DNA of 63,586 nucleotides. Origin: Tilletiaria anomala UBC 951 (taxonomy: Eukaryota; Basidiomycota; Exobasidiomycetes; Georgefischeriales; Tilletiariaceae). Below, piece after piece: positions 12,615 to 24,659 of this stretch. The DNA lies in NCBI RefSeq assembly GCF_000711695.1, contig NW_013546914.1, positions 1 through 63,586 on the forward strand, given 5' to 3'. Numbering within the stretch: position 1 is the first letter of the stretch; each line of letters begins with the position of its first letter. A program made the translations under genes and the position numbers. The notes below the pieces were generated by a model. That model was given only the letters and a program-made list of their open reading frames with translations, made no database searches and was not told the origin of the DNA.

Positions 12615-15600
12615 TTAGCGACGAGCGTGGGCCATACCATAGTAAGACTGTTGTCGGAGCGCACCATTTGGCAGATTAGGTAGTGTCGGGCCTACGTAGC
12701 TCGGATGAGGGTTGGATAGAGCACCTGCAAAAGGGTTCATGCCTTGGGATGGGCCGTTGTACGGCCCGTGCTGTAGCAGATAGTGTGGGGTACCGACTTG
12801 CAGCGATGGGCGCACATGGCCACTCATGGGCGTGTGTACGCCTGGTGAGGTGCCTGGCAGAACACGGCCATTCATTGATACGCCTCCTGCCGGCGGGCCG
12901 CGTATCCCCATCGAAGTGCTGTTGTAAGGCGGTCCACGATACGCAGAGCCTGTCGGACCAGGCATGCCTTTGTCTTGCTGCTGCGGGTGCGGATTCGGTC
13001 TTGCTGTGCCTTGGCTCGGTACCGTGCTCTGGACTTGGGATGCAGCTCTCGGAATCGGGGGGAGGGGCATATCTTCCTCAACCGTCTTACCCACGTAGTT
13101 GCGCGCCGCAGCGACTTCAGTGAGCAAACCCTTACTGCTCGGTCGAACGCCGGCAGCTCGCACTGCGTACTTGTGACGGTAATGTGCTTCTGAAGACTCA
13201 GCTTGTCGCGCAGTTTCCTGATCCTTGATCACCCGTGGCATTTTGCGGTGCGTCGCCGATGCCATGGTACCCCAATAGCCAGAGTCGACATTGTCGTCAA
13301 GCAACGCAGGATCGATCGCATTCGAATGGACTGCGGCTGCGAATGTCTTGCGTTTGGGGAGAGCATTGCGCGCTTTGCCCTTGCCCAGCGTGTGTGGTCG
13401 CATTCCAAGCAGCTCCGCGAGGGACTCGAGCAGGTCGTGTGCTATCGAAAACGAAGTAGCTGTTTAGACACAGTTGTTCATGAAATTGAAAGAGGAAAAA
13501 ACGAAACATCACTCACCTAACGCTGACTCCCTTCCATCCGCTTGCAAGTATTGCTCTGTATTTCTCAGAAGCGGATCTCGCCAGAACTCTTTTTCGTGAG
13601 CGCGCAATCGCTCCCATTGCATTTCCTGCAGTTTGCCGATGAGAGCCATATTGGCCCGCAGCTTCTCCTCCACTCTTTGCTGGAAAACCGCTTGCGCATA
13701 AGCAGCTCGCAAAGCGTCCGGATCAAAGATGTCCCCCAGCTTCTCCACCGCGTCGCTAGACAGCTCATTTGGCGGTGGCGGTGGTGGGAGTGGCAGGCCT
13801 ACCCCGGCCGCTATGGGTGCTGGCTCTTTACCCATTCGAACATCCCCTTGCACCTCCTGTTCTTCGCTCGCCTCGTCCCCATCGTCCTCCAGCTCTTCAA
13901 ACTGATTCAAGAGATCTTGAGGGTTTGGCCGGACCCATTTCCGGCCAAGCTCGAGCGTGCGCGGATCCTTCTTAGCAAGACGGGCGGTAATGCTCCCACC
14001 AAAGCTGAGCGTCGCATTCGTCGTGTCGTATGAGGGCGCAAAGGAAGCGCATGGCCCATAGTAGAGGTGCGTGGCTGAAGCATAAAAATCCAGAAGGCTG
14101 TCAACATCCGCAGAAGCAAAGATCACAGGGATCCGCAGGGCAGACTCACGACCGACGACCCTCTGCTCTCTCCTCGCGCGGATCTCGTCCGCAGACGGCA
14201 CGGGGGGGCGCAAGCTGGCATTCCGAAGCACGCGCTCACCCAGTGTCGGGACGCTCCTGCCGTTGCTCTTGCTGCCCAGACTGGTCGGCTGCACGTGTAC
14301 AAGATCCGCTTCGCCCGTTTCAAGCGCAAGTGCATCCTCTTCTTCCAGGAAGCGTGCATTGGTGAAGTAATCCCCACCCGTTAGACGCATGTGCAGTGCG
14401 TATTGCGCATACCGAGGCGTATTTCTTGTTTTGGGGTTTTCGTCGGCGTGCGTCGATTCATGTTTTGCTCTACTAAGGGCATCTTCCTTGGCAAGCGAAA
14501 GGAGCAGATCTTCCACATCCTTCTCTCTCTTCGAAAGTTGGCCGACTATGCCTGGTTCAATTTTGATATCGCTCGCCGGTGTCATTTGGGGCACAACTGC
14601 CATCCCTGGCGTTTCCAGAGCGACAATAGTTTCCTCCCCCTCTCTGCCTGCGAATGGGCGCGGCTCTGTAGTGCGATAGCGCCGGCCAAGTTGATGGATG
14701 AAAGAATCGAGCACGCAAAGGACGCTGAGTGAGCTCGCACGCCGTTGCTCCTGCTCGTCCTCCTTTCGACGCTGCTGGAATGCCTCTAATGTAAGCGCCA
14801 CGTCCATTTTAGCGGAACTCTTTGCGGCACGTGCGAGCTTCGCGCTACTCTGGTCATGCCGGATTTGCGCCGCTGCGGCCCGCGATGCATCGTTGAGGTC
14901 GGACAGTCTTGTGCCCGGCTCGGCCGCATTGACAGCCCTACTGAGGGCTTCCTCAATGCTGCTGAAAGGCAGGCCTAGCTCGAAGCGAGGCACTGGCAAT
15001 GGATCAATGGCATCTGTCCCATTGCGGGCGCGCTCGTCCTGCTCATCGCCTTCCGCCTGAGCCTCGGACGCGTCCTGAGACTCTTGGTGCCCCGGCTGCT
15101 CGGGGTGCGACTGTTGCTGTATCCGGGATTTGACATGCTGCTTGCGTGTGGTCCAGCGTGAGCCGCGCTTGCCCCGGCGGCCCCATCGCCCACGCCCTCG
15201 GGAAGCGCGCCCCGTGGGGGACGCGGAAGCAGAGGCGCCGTCATCACCCGCCTCAGTGTCATGCTCCATTTGGTCTTCGCTATCGTGCTCCTGTTCGTGC
15301 TCATGCTCATGATCTGGCTCTTCGAGTGTGCCGGGTATGTGCATGTGCAGCACGTCAGTGCGGAGCTCGCGTTCGAGCCTGTGGCCATACCAGCGTGCTC
15401 AAAAGTCAGTCGAATGCCTTGCGAAGTAAATCAGATATTCAACTCACTTTTCAAAGACTACCTTGAGCTTCCAAGCGTCCTCACTTCTGAGCAGCAGGTC
15501 ATCCTTATCATGCGGCTGACTTTTAATGACGAGCGCCTGTGGTACGTGCTTGGCATGGGGGGTCGCATCGCCACCATCAGCCAAGAGAGACGCATCTCCG

Positions 15601-16268
15601 TCTTCGTCTTTATCTTTGACTCTCCCTTCCCTTGCATCCAGTTCTTTTGAGAGCGCATAGTTTCGCAGCAACTTATTTGGTTTACACGCGTCCAGTGCCT
15701 GCAGGCTGGGCACAGACTCCTCTTCGCCGGTGAGCTCTTGGCTTGATGGAACGACAGTCATTGCTACTGAAGTTGCTGCAGGGCCGGGAACATGTCCAGG
15801 CGAGAACATTGGAGGTTGTAATTGCACCCGTACATTTGCGCTGCCCTTCAATTTCTCAGCGGCTGCTGCTGCGGCTGCAGCGCCGAATGCAGCTGCTGTC
15901 GCAGCAGTCATGCTTGCAGTGGATGCGGGACTGGCGGGGACTTGTGGACAGACAGGACCGCGGCGTGTTGTGGGCGATGCTGCTGTTGCTGCTGACTTTA
16001 CCACCGCTGTTTCCGCTGTCCCTGGATCAGCTCCTGCCGACGTTCTTGTTTCCGGACTCGACGGGCGTTTGCGCTTGCTTCCCACTCGCGTCTCCACTTC
16101 AGCTCCAGTCCCGCCTTGACCATTTTCATCACCAGCCGCATTGGTACTGGCAGCAACGCTTTGCGACGCACCATTCGCCTGTACTAAAACATCCATCGGT
16201 GGTGATGAGCGTGCCGGAGATGTAGTGGCTCCTGTTGAAGTGCGTGTGCGTGCTGATCGACGCGACAT
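12615..16268 (-). CDS. Uncharacterised large nuclear-type protein (1169 aa)
   Basis: Three exons: 16268-15448, 15378-13517 and 13441-12615. Introns of 69 and 75 bases (GTGAGT..ACAG and GTGAGT..TAG) keep a single frame, giving 1169 residues. The first exon is Ala/Ser/Thr-rich with a basic KRKR patch and a poly-Ala run. Exon 1 ends in LKVVFEK, which joins LERELRTDVLHMHIPG across the first intron. The middle is acidic then basic (RGRGRWGRRGKRGSR), with predicted helices, and contains YALHMRLTGGDYFTNARFL and DFYASATHLYYGPCASFAPS. A poly-Pro tract and Glu/Asp clusters follow; the C-terminus is Gly/Pro/Tyr-rich. I do not recognise the family; the pattern suggests a chromatin- or transcription-complex subunit, but this is not demonstrated. 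The start at 16268 (MSRRSARTR) was preferred to an in-frame codon at 16487. Confidence 0.7.
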
Positions 16269-16887
16269 GATATTGGCTCGAAGGGCTCGGTCGCCAATGG
16301 AATGAGAATATGCTGGTAACCGAGCTGCACTGCGGATCGACCAAGGCTGCACGGATGACAGCTGGCTCTCCCGAGAGTCTTCTAGGTGCATGCAACAAAG
16401 GAAAGGTTGCGCCAGACCTATGTGTGAGCTGGTGTGCTTTGCTTTTGGCGTATATCTATTGTGCCGATGTCGCGTCACAAACCGCAAAAGTTGGCGACGC
16501 GATCAATCCAACACCAGCGAGCATCCGACTCGCTGCGAGCACCACGAGCTGATTGCGAAACGGCACTTCAGAGGCGTACGCAGCGGATGTTGTCAGCCTC
16601 TACCAGCTGCTACGTCGTTCGAACCAAGTTATCTGCCCATCGGACCATGGCCATTGTCATCGAAGCGTGCCAGGTCACCTACTCGCACATATGCGCTTTG
16701 ATCGAATAGCTTTTGACCGTAGCTTAAATGAGCACGTGACCAATTTTCCCACATGCACTAACTTCTTGCCATCGAAGTTCTTGTCTTGCACCTTTTCGCT
16801 TCTTGACCTTCTTCTCGTTACTGGCTTGCAACTCGGGCCATTGTCAGTAGAACACAAGAGCAATCGCAGACGTAAAACGTGCACAAC
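16269..16887. promoter_or_regulatory. Divergent intergenic region upstream of RSM10
   Basis: 619 bases between head-to-head starts. No extra gene or repeat recognised; promoter content assumed from position. Confidence 0.35.
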
Positions 16888-18214
16888 ATGAAGGCTGGAC
16901 TCAGGAGTGTCGCCTCTGCAGCTGCGAAACGCTTGTCGCATGGCGGTGGCGGTGGTGCGAGCAGCATCGCTAGCTCTAGCCGCTTGACGACCAATCCTGC
17001 GTGCTCGTCATGTGCGGCCACATGGCGTTGTCAAAGAGGTTTATCGTGAGTGGCCGGTGCTTGTCCCGACCAAATACACCTCTGAAGGGCCTCCCTGAAC
17101 TTTTCCTTCCATCTCATCTTCTAAGGTCCACTTCGGCCGCACAGGACGCTCGGCCGCCAGCTGTCCAGCCACTCTCGGCAGCCGCAACGGCGCCCCCGCA
17201 AGGCGTCGCCATCTCTTCCACCCAGCCTACCTATCTTAGAATCCCAGACGAGGCAGCGCCGGCGGGAAAGGGGAATAAGAGCCTGGTGGTCCCGCCGACG
17301 CCGCCCAAAGTGTTCACAGTCGCACCTTCCCGCGCTCCCACACACGGCGTACACGTGGCGACTCTCTCGTTGCAGGCGTATGGACCATCCCTTGCCTCCC
17401 TCGACTTCTTCTGCAATTTTGCGCGCCACGCGGCCTTTGCGCTCGACATTTCCGCATCGAACGTGGCGCGTCTGCCGACGCGCACGCGTTTGTGGACCGT
17501 GCCCAAATCGCCGTTCGTGCATAAGAAGTGCCAAGAGAACTTTTGGAGAAAGACACACAAGAGGGCCATCAAGCTCTACGACGCCAATGACGAGACGGTG
17601 AATCGGTGGCTGCAGTTCTTGCGCATATGGGCCGTGCCAGGCGTCGGCATGAAGGCGCAGCTTTTCCGGTGTGTAACAAGGATTTTTCACCAAGCGACGT
17701 GCGATGCTGACCTACGTTTTTCGTCCTTGGCAGATATCATGAGATTGGAGTTGGCACAAGAATGCTACGAGAGGCATTACAGCCTTACACTTCAGGTGCC
17801 GTCACTGACAAGGCAGAGACTCGCAGCTCATCCTCAACAGAATCAGCACCAGTGGAACCATCAGCGCCGAGCGACACGCTTGCATCTGCAGCATCGTCAG
17901 TGGTTAACTCCGAAGAGCGGCTTAAAGCTCTTGCAGACGAGATTCTGAAGAATGACGTCTTCCAGGAAGAAGAGGGTGTTACTGAAATCGCTGCGGCGGG
18001 GGATCCGGAGGTGCCAGGCTCCGCAGCAAATAGCTCAACAAGCGCTGAGCCAGCACAGAATGAGACTCCAGCCAAGTCGGGCTCAAGCAGTGCCGAGCAG
18101 GTGGCAGAATTGAATCCGAGTGGGAATCAGGCGGAACGCGACACAGGCGTGGCTCAGCATACCGGAGGTGCAACAGAGACTCGCACAGCAGCTGAGGACT
18201 CAAAAGCATTCTAG
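16888..18214 (+). CDS. RSM10: Mitochondrial small ribosomal subunit protein uS10m
   Basis: Three exons: 16888-17045, 17126-17668 and 17734-18214 (introns 80 and 65 bases); product 393 residues. Residues 1-50 are Arg/Ser/Ala-rich without acids, as expected for a mitochondrial presequence. The S10 fold lies mid-protein: THGVHVATLSLQAYGPSLAS, then FARHAAFALDISASNVARLP, LPTRTRLWTVPKSPFVHKK and the KCQENFWRKTHKRAIKLYD segment; IGVGTRMLREAL follows the second intron. The last 140 residues form an acidic Ser/Ala/Glu-rich tail not found in bacterial S10, making the protein much longer than typical mitochondrial S10 homologues. Acts in mitochondrial translation. Confidence 0.88.
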
Positions 18215-18714
18215 TCTGTCGCTGTCGTGATGGAGGAGGCGCATCAGATGGCGCCAGCAGAGAACAAGCAGCCAGAGGCCACAGAGAAATAATCCGTTGT
18301 CAAGAGGCGTAACTAGTACAATAGATCCATCGCATCGCATTGTTCATTTACTATCACAGAGGTGCTTGGCTCTTTACTTCCTTCGGCTGAAACAGGGTTG
18401 CAAGGACGTCTGTGCACGGACAAACGAAGGAATCCGCACTCTTGAGATGCGGCTTCCCGTGATTTCTACAGTTCGTCGCGCGAAAGCGAACGCTCAAGTG
18501 TGCTTCCTTTCGCCTTGGCTAATGGGCCCCTTCACGCTACACCGTTCGAATACATATCGGATGAGCAGCAGAACCATAGAAATTGGGGCCGGCCCTCTCA
18601 CACGATCGGCCATGGTGGTGCCTCAGCTGGCAAGGTGGCCTCCATGAGACTTTAGAAACATGTGGAATATGCTCCTTTCTGGCAGGTGGGAAGGGAAAAG
18701 GATATGTACATCGG
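18215..18714. other. Convergent 3' intergenic region
   Basis: 500 bases between the stops of RSM10 and PEX4. Likely 3' untranslated regions and poly(A) sites only; nothing else recognised. Confidence 0.4.
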
Positions 18715-19418
18715 CTACCGCTCTCCCTTCCTTGCCTCCACCTGTGCCACTGGAGAAGCGAAGAGGCGCGTGTACATCTTGCACATAGATCTGTACGCGA
18801 CCTCGTCCTCTGCGCGCAGGACATTGGCCGCGTCAACATTGAGCGGCGAGCTAGGCTCGGGTGAGTCAAGCAGCGCGATTATGGCCGTGCAGAGAGACGA
18901 GAGCGTCCATGCTGGTGACCACTGCGACGAGAGAAGATCGAGACAGATCTCTCCGGTTTTGAAATGCACATTCGGGTGCCAGATGCGAGTTCTGAACCAC
19001 ATCTTCGGCGGCTTGGTGGGATATGACGGAGGTATTTGGATGGACAGATCGAATTCGCCGCCTGCGTGTTAAGCTCATCCGTCAGATCAAATTATCAGAT
19101 AAATTCATAAGCAAGAACGTGCTCACCAGAGTAGCTTCCACTATTCGGGCCTCGTATCCGTGCGTACCATTCGTACAGGTCCTCGCCGTCTGCATCCCAC
19201 GGTCTGAGCTCCAACAAGTCTTCTTGCGCACTGCTCGGACGCGAGGCCGAAATGGTTCTTCGAGGAAGCGCAGCATCTCTTCGCTCAGATGTTTTAGACC
19301 TGCTGCTGTTGAAGTTGCTCTCCAGGATGCTTTGCCATTCTTTCATCAGCCGCCGGGTGGTAGCGGGTGAAAGCGCGGATTGCGATGTGCTCACGCGGCG
19401 TGCGCTGGGGAAGGCCAT
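18715..19418 (-). CDS. PEX4: Peroxisomal ubiquitin-conjugating enzyme E2, Pex4 type
   Basis: Two exons: 19418-19127 and 19061-18715, one 65-base intron (GTGAGC..GCAG); 212 residues. Pex4 monoubiquitinates the cargo receptor Pex5 so that it can be recycled from the peroxisomal membrane. The E2 fold reads GGEFDLSIQIPPSYPTKPPK, then RTRIWHPNVHFKTGEICLDL with the active-site Cys in GEICLDLL, then QWSPAWTLSSLCTAIIALL and DPEP-like SPEPSSPLNVDAANVLR, the arrangement typical of Pex4 rather than of general E2s. The N-terminal 55 residues are a basic, Ser-rich extension. Classification within E2s is by motif memory, not by search. Confidence 0.88.
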
Positions 19419-19729
19419 TTTGCGAACTTTGGTGAACAGCGTTCTTTGTCCCAGCGTTCCCTGGCTTGAACTCTCCGCTGTCAGTGGGAAAGGCGAAGTC
19501 GCATGCTACAACGCCAGGCGAGTGTTAGAATCCCCAAATAGCACACGAAACAGAAGCAAAGGCTACATAAAGACCATCTCCGGCAACTCCATCAATAGGT
19601 AATGCCGGAAAGTTCAAGCGGCTTCTACATAGGTGTACACATGTGCTGGGGTTGTCAAGATCGCTCTTGGTAGTTTGGACCAAGCACTTATACTTAAGAG
19701 ATTGCATATATATTTAGTTCGTTTCCACG

Positions 19730-21970
19730 GCTTCCCAGCTACAGATTCGCTTTGGCCTCCCCGCCACCGCCATCATTCTCTTTCGCAATCCCCAGTAGCT
19801 CGCATCTGAGAACCTTGCCCGAGGGTCCTTAAATGTGCGAGGTGGAAACATCTTCAGCCATATGGAAATGGAAACAGGCAGCAAGGGGGGCATGCATGCG
19901 AGGACTGCACTCACCCATTCGGAATTCTCTCTCGGAAGTGCAAGCCACCACAGATGTGCTTGTAGTGCACAGTGACCGTGGCGATATGTGCCTGAATGAA
20001 GTTGGCGAGCTATTTGTCTGGCGTGAAGGCGTGAAGGCGCTTGACGATGTACGCATGAGACTGTAGAACGGGAGAAACGGGAGGCAGGGGATAGATGCGC
20101 ATGTCTATTCAGGTTGACACATCAACTTTCAAGATGGGAATAAAGGCAAGGCAAAGATCACTCACACCAGGTCGGTTGACTGTCCTCGACTCCGGCAGGG
20201 GTAACCTGGAGGCTGTGGACCTTGATGAGCTCCTTAAGGCGCTTTATGACGAGCATGTGCCCGCCCATCCGAGCGAACGTAGCCAATCTCTGCCAGTGGG
20301 CGCAGTGAGTGCGCAAGCTCCGCTAGCATGATTCGCTCAAAGCCCTCGAGTTGATCTTGGCATTGGACAGGTAGCTGGGTGTGGCGATGCCGCTGCAGGC
20401 CCAGATCTCGCCCTTCTAGCCAGGCGGGAGGTTGGTGCGCTCGCGCGTGTCCCCACCGGCATTTACGATGTGGAACCCAACTCCGACGACGGGTTTACCA
20501 GAACTTCCGGGAAAGAGCTGGCCGCCCTTATCCAGGCCGAACGGAGCGGCGTGCATCACGGCCCCTGTCGCCTCGGACGCACCCCACACCTGCCTGAAGG
20601 GGCAGCCGAACACGATCTTCGCCTCGTTGTGCAAGTCAGGCCCGAGGGGAGCATCACCGGTGAGAAAGCGGTTGACCGAGTGAGTAGGTCTCTTGTGCAG
20701 GTTAGGCGAGCACACGAGCGACAGGAGCATTGGCGACACCGCCATTCCTCGCTAGAAGCAGAACGAAAAAGGGAGAAGATGAGCCAAGTGGGCTCGACAG
20801 CTAAAGTTCTCAGGGTGGATGCAGCGGCTGAAGGGGCGCTAGGGTCGAACGCACGCAGAGCTTTTCACGGTCAATGATGCGGAGGAGGACGCCGATGTCA
20901 AATGCTGATGAGGTGTCTCTCGGCGTTGTGAGCCTTGCACCCACAGAGGCCCCCCATGCCGTCCCCGTCCATGTGGAAGAAGGACAGGGTCAGCATGGCA
21001 AGCTCGCCAGGCTTAAGGGGCGTCACCTCCGGCGGGAAGGACATGTCCGGTGGCCAGTTCCTCTCGCTGAAGGAAGTGAAGCCAGGCGCGGAGAACAGCG
21101 CGTGGGTCTGTTCATACGCGTTAGTCTGCGTCGACATGACCGCCTTGGACATACCAACGGTGCTCAAAGAGAAGAAGTAGCAGTTGGGCGCGTCCATGAT
21201 GCTGAGGGGCGGCTCGACGCTGGGTACGCCTTCGCGTTCGAGCATTGCGAGCAGGCGGTCAACGCTCTCGTCGACGTTCATCTCAAGTGCCCAGAGGCTA
21301 TTGCCGAGCAGCCTCCGGCGCACCTTATTAGCCGGTTCGCCGTCTGTCAGCGCGAGCTGGGGCCGTACGAGCTAGCCGCTTCACATCAGCTCGGGCAGGA
21401 CGGCATCGAAAGCGTTGTGGAAGCGCGAGTAGGTCACAATGAGCTTTGGCCGCATCAGTTTCAACGCGTGAGGGAGCTCCTTTAGTGTATAATGTGGGCT
21501 CGAGCACGCGGTGATCAATCCCGCCGCTTGGCAGGCGAGGTAGACGATTGAGAAGATGAAGTTGCAGACAATCGAGATGAGCTTGCAAGCAAGGGAGAAA
21601 GTGTCATGGAGATACCACGTTCAGCAAGAGCGTGGACAAGAGTATGCGGTGCAAACATTTCACTTGACGCATTGCATGCTCGCACCACGTCACCGCCCCT
21701 GAGCCCGCCCGGCCTTGAGCAGCCCAGCTGCCAGGCGGGGTGTCATCTCCTTGAGAACGTCACACGTAATGCTCTTTCCTGGGTGTGCGCCCTTGACGGC
21801 GCCCTGACGCCCTTGCCAGAGGGCTTGTGGAGTTGTCTTTGCTGGGTGTGTATGAGTAGATATTGTTGTCGAAGTGCAGTGACCACCGCGGCTTGATGGC
21901 AAAGTGGAGCGGAAAAGGGTAAAAAGAAGTTTAGATCCAGGGGTCTTCGTTGTAGGGAATGTTTGCATGA
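19730..21970 (-). pseudogene. Decayed acyl-CoA synthetase / 4-coumarate-CoA ligase-like gene
   Basis: Conserved pieces of an AMP-forming adenylating enzyme occur in correct order on the minus strand but in shifting frames with internal stops. From N to C: a RLAAGLLKAG helix piece with GGDVV downstream (about 21700); LITACSSPHYTLKELPHALK (about 21490); the degenerate AMP-binding loop YFFSLSTVGMSKAVMSTQTN (about 21150), where the usual SSGTTG-PK is altered; KPGELAMLTLSFFHM (about 21000); QVWGASEATGAVMH (about 20580) with GSSGKPVVGVGFHIVN; GHMLVIKRLKELIKVHSLQV (about 20260); and the terminal DPSGKVLRCEL (about 19820). At least five breaks in total. The live family makes acyl-CoA thioesters. It lies between PEX4 and an acyl-CoA thioesterase. 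Confidence 0.8.
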
Positions 21971-22529
21971 GATGAGATGCTATATCGGCTCATGCATCCG
22001 TCTCGGTGTCATGGGCGCCCGCAGAAGTAGTGGTGGCGATGGCGATCATTGCCGATGGCTCTCTCCGCGGGCATCCGCAATCGTTGGAAGGCAAACAGCG
22101 GCTCACGGTTGAACACTCGATGTCCTGCTGCGTCAAGTTGTACCTATATGAACACCTCGTCCCTTTCCCTATCCTCCTTCGCATCCACATTGTCGTCATG
22201 TCCCCTCCCCAGCTCGGCTCGCACCCTCCTCTCCCCCGCACTCAGCCCACTTTTGATGTCATTCTACTAATCGCCCGGATGAGACGGCGAGACGGTGGCA
22301 GCACGTGACGGAGCTTCCGGCACACAGAAAGATGCCGGAAGCCGAGGGGAACACTTCTCGGCCGGGGTGGATAGACCTCTAAAATGAGTGAATGGATCAT
22401 CCATATTGATAACCGGGAGCCATCCATCGTACCTCCTTCGCCCTTAGCACCCAGCAGTGCTGAAGAGCACGTCCGAGCAGCGCAGAGCAGAGCAGACCGA
22501 GAACCTGCCCCACGCATCACCATCTTACC
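21971..22529. promoter_or_regulatory. Upstream region of thioesterase gene
   Basis: About 560 bases with pyrimidine-rich plus-strand patches near 22150-22250; no gene found. Probably the promoter and leader of the thioesterase gene. Confidence 0.35.
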
Positions 22530-24298
22530 ATGACCAAAAAGTCGACAGCCAACCACTCGGGTCGACACTGCAGCTGCAGTAGCGATGGCATGAGCTCCAC
22601 TCGGCGCTCCTTGTCGCGCACGCTCGCCAGCGAGCAGGGCCAAGACCCTCTTTCGCAGGCTGAGGATGCCAGCACCCACAGCTTAGGCACAGATACTGCA
22701 TCTCCCGCTTCCACTGAGGTCACCGCCGCCGGCAGTGGCAGAAAAGGGGGCGTAGGAGAGATAGACAAGGGCCCGGAGGCGTTCGAGTGGGGTGTCAACA
22801 CGCGCCAGCACATCGCAGACGCGCTTGCCGTCGAGGAGGTCGACGTCGATCTGTACAAAAGCGTCGTTAGTGAAATTCGTGCCACATAAAGTGCTGCATC
22901 CCTCCCTTTGATCTCTGCAAGTGTACGTATCTGACGCTGGTCCCAACTTCATGTGCTTCCGCCAGTCGCTCTGGACGCCGAGCAGGGCACGAGGCGTGTT
23001 CGGCGGACAAGTCATCGCTCAGGCTTTGTCGGCTGCCAGAAACACGGTCCGAGAGGGCCCTGTGCTGCACGTGAGCATCTTTGAAAGCGAACGAAATCCC
23101 TCGTCAAGCTCCAGCGCATAACCTTTGCTAACTCCCGATGACACTTTTGTACGTGCCTCCCTTCGAAGTCGATGCACGTGAGTGTCCCTTCTTTGCCTTT
23201 GCGAACGCACGGGCACGCATCACTCAAGTCCCCTCTTTTTCTCACTGTGTCCATTCAGTGCTACTTCCTTCTCGCCGGCGATGAAACAATCCCGATCATC
23301 TATACCGTCAAACGCGTCCGTGACGGCGGCTCGTACGTCACGCGCTCGACCACGGCGAGCCAGCGCGGCAAGACAATCTTCATCCTGATCTCGTCCTACC
23401 AGATTCCCGAGCCGGAGCAGCCAACGTTCGCCATCCCGCTCTCGCCGAAGTTCCAGGCGGACAGCAGCAGCTCTGGCAGCCCATCGAAACCTAACGGAGG
23501 CCCTACTCGCGCGATTGGCAGCATTATCGAGGAAGCAGGGACGTCTATGACCCGGCCGCCGACGATGAGTGAGCAGTCGTGGAGCTCTTTCGTCAGCACG
23601 CTGCGCTCGCCGGAAGACTCGCCATGCAATGAGGAGCGCTACACACGCGTGCTCGCGCGCGCGGGGAGCAAGCTGTCGGACGCGACGGTGCGCATTCTGC
23701 AGGCCTGGATCAACGACCGCCGCAGCTCCGCCGTTGAGATCCGTGACGCGCTCCCCGGAATGTATGACGAGCGGGGCCTGCCAACGCCCGGAGATCATCA
23801 GGCGTTCTGGATGCGCACGCGGGAGCCGATGCGTGGCGGTGCGGATGCGCAGAAGCATGCGTTGGCGTATGCGAGCGAGTAAGTGGCCACTCGCCTTAGT
23901 TTTGAGTATGGCTTGCCACCGTCGCTCATGCCTCTCCCCGCCCCCGCTTTATAAGCTTCTACCTGCTCTCCGCCGTGCCCAAGGCGCTCAATGTGGGCAG
24001 CAAGATCAAGATGATGGCCTCGCTGGACCACTCGATGTGGTTCTACCACGACTTTGACGTACACGACTGGGTGCTGTACGTGATGCAGGTTCAGGCCGTG
24101 TCCAACGGGCGTGGTGTCGTCCTCGGGCGCCTGTATAGGCGCGACGGGACGCTGGTCGCTGTTGTGGTGCGTCGCGATGTGGAACGTTTCCAGGGCGGTG
24201 CGACATGGCACGATTCGAGTGCTGAACCTCTCCATCCGATCTTCCAGGCGCAAGAAGGCCTCTTGCGCAAACGCTTCGATGCACCCCATAATCTCTAA
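22530..24298 (+). CDS. TES1: Acyl-CoA thioesterase II (TesB/ACOT8/Tes1 type)
   Basis: Proposed six exons: 22530-22865, 22966-23070, a 9-base exon 23169-23177, 23259-23878, 23956-24166 and 24248-24298; 443 residues. Acyl-CoA thioesterase II hydrolyses acyl-CoA to free acid and CoA, usually in peroxisomes. Motifs: RGVFGGQVIAQALSAA (hot-dog fold 1), HSMHCYFLLAGDE formed by the micro-exon, SYVTRSTTASQRGKTIFIL, YASDFYLLSAVPKAL (the catalytic Asp, formed across an intron), LDHSMWFYHDFDVHDWVLY and a C-terminal DGTLVAVVAQEGLLRKR with the catalytic Gln region. Introns at 23178-23258 and 24167-24247 are each 81 bases, stop-free and in frame, so unspliced versions would stay open. Compared with bacterial TesB it has an extra Ser-rich N-terminus and a long insert before the second fold. 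The C-terminal tripeptide HNL is not a canonical peroxisomal signal. Confidence 0.85.
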
Positions 24299-24659
24299 GG
24301 AAGAATGCTGCGATGATATACATTTTTCTCGTGCAAGGACCACCATTATCGCCGCACCTCAGCGCCGATTACGATCAAGATAATCGTATCTTTCTATCAA
24401 TGTATGCTAGAGGTGCGCGCTTTGCAATGTAGCTGATGCATGCGGTGGGGCGGGTTCGTCGCGTGTGAGACCAACAAGCAAGAAGCAGAACATACATAAC
24501 AGAGTGCAGATATACAGAGGCGTGCGAAGTGAAGTGCGAGTGTTGTTTCGATAATTGAGAAAAATGGGGAGAGAGAACAGTAGCAGGAATGAAGGTAGTG
24601 TATCTGCTCGTCCAGGCGGAAGAGGGATCCAGCCTCAAGCCTAACCACCAGGCGGGGCA
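24299..24659. other. Convergent 3' region
   Basis: 361 bases between the stops of the thioesterase and the SYLF-SH3 gene; no feature recognised. Confidence 0.4.
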
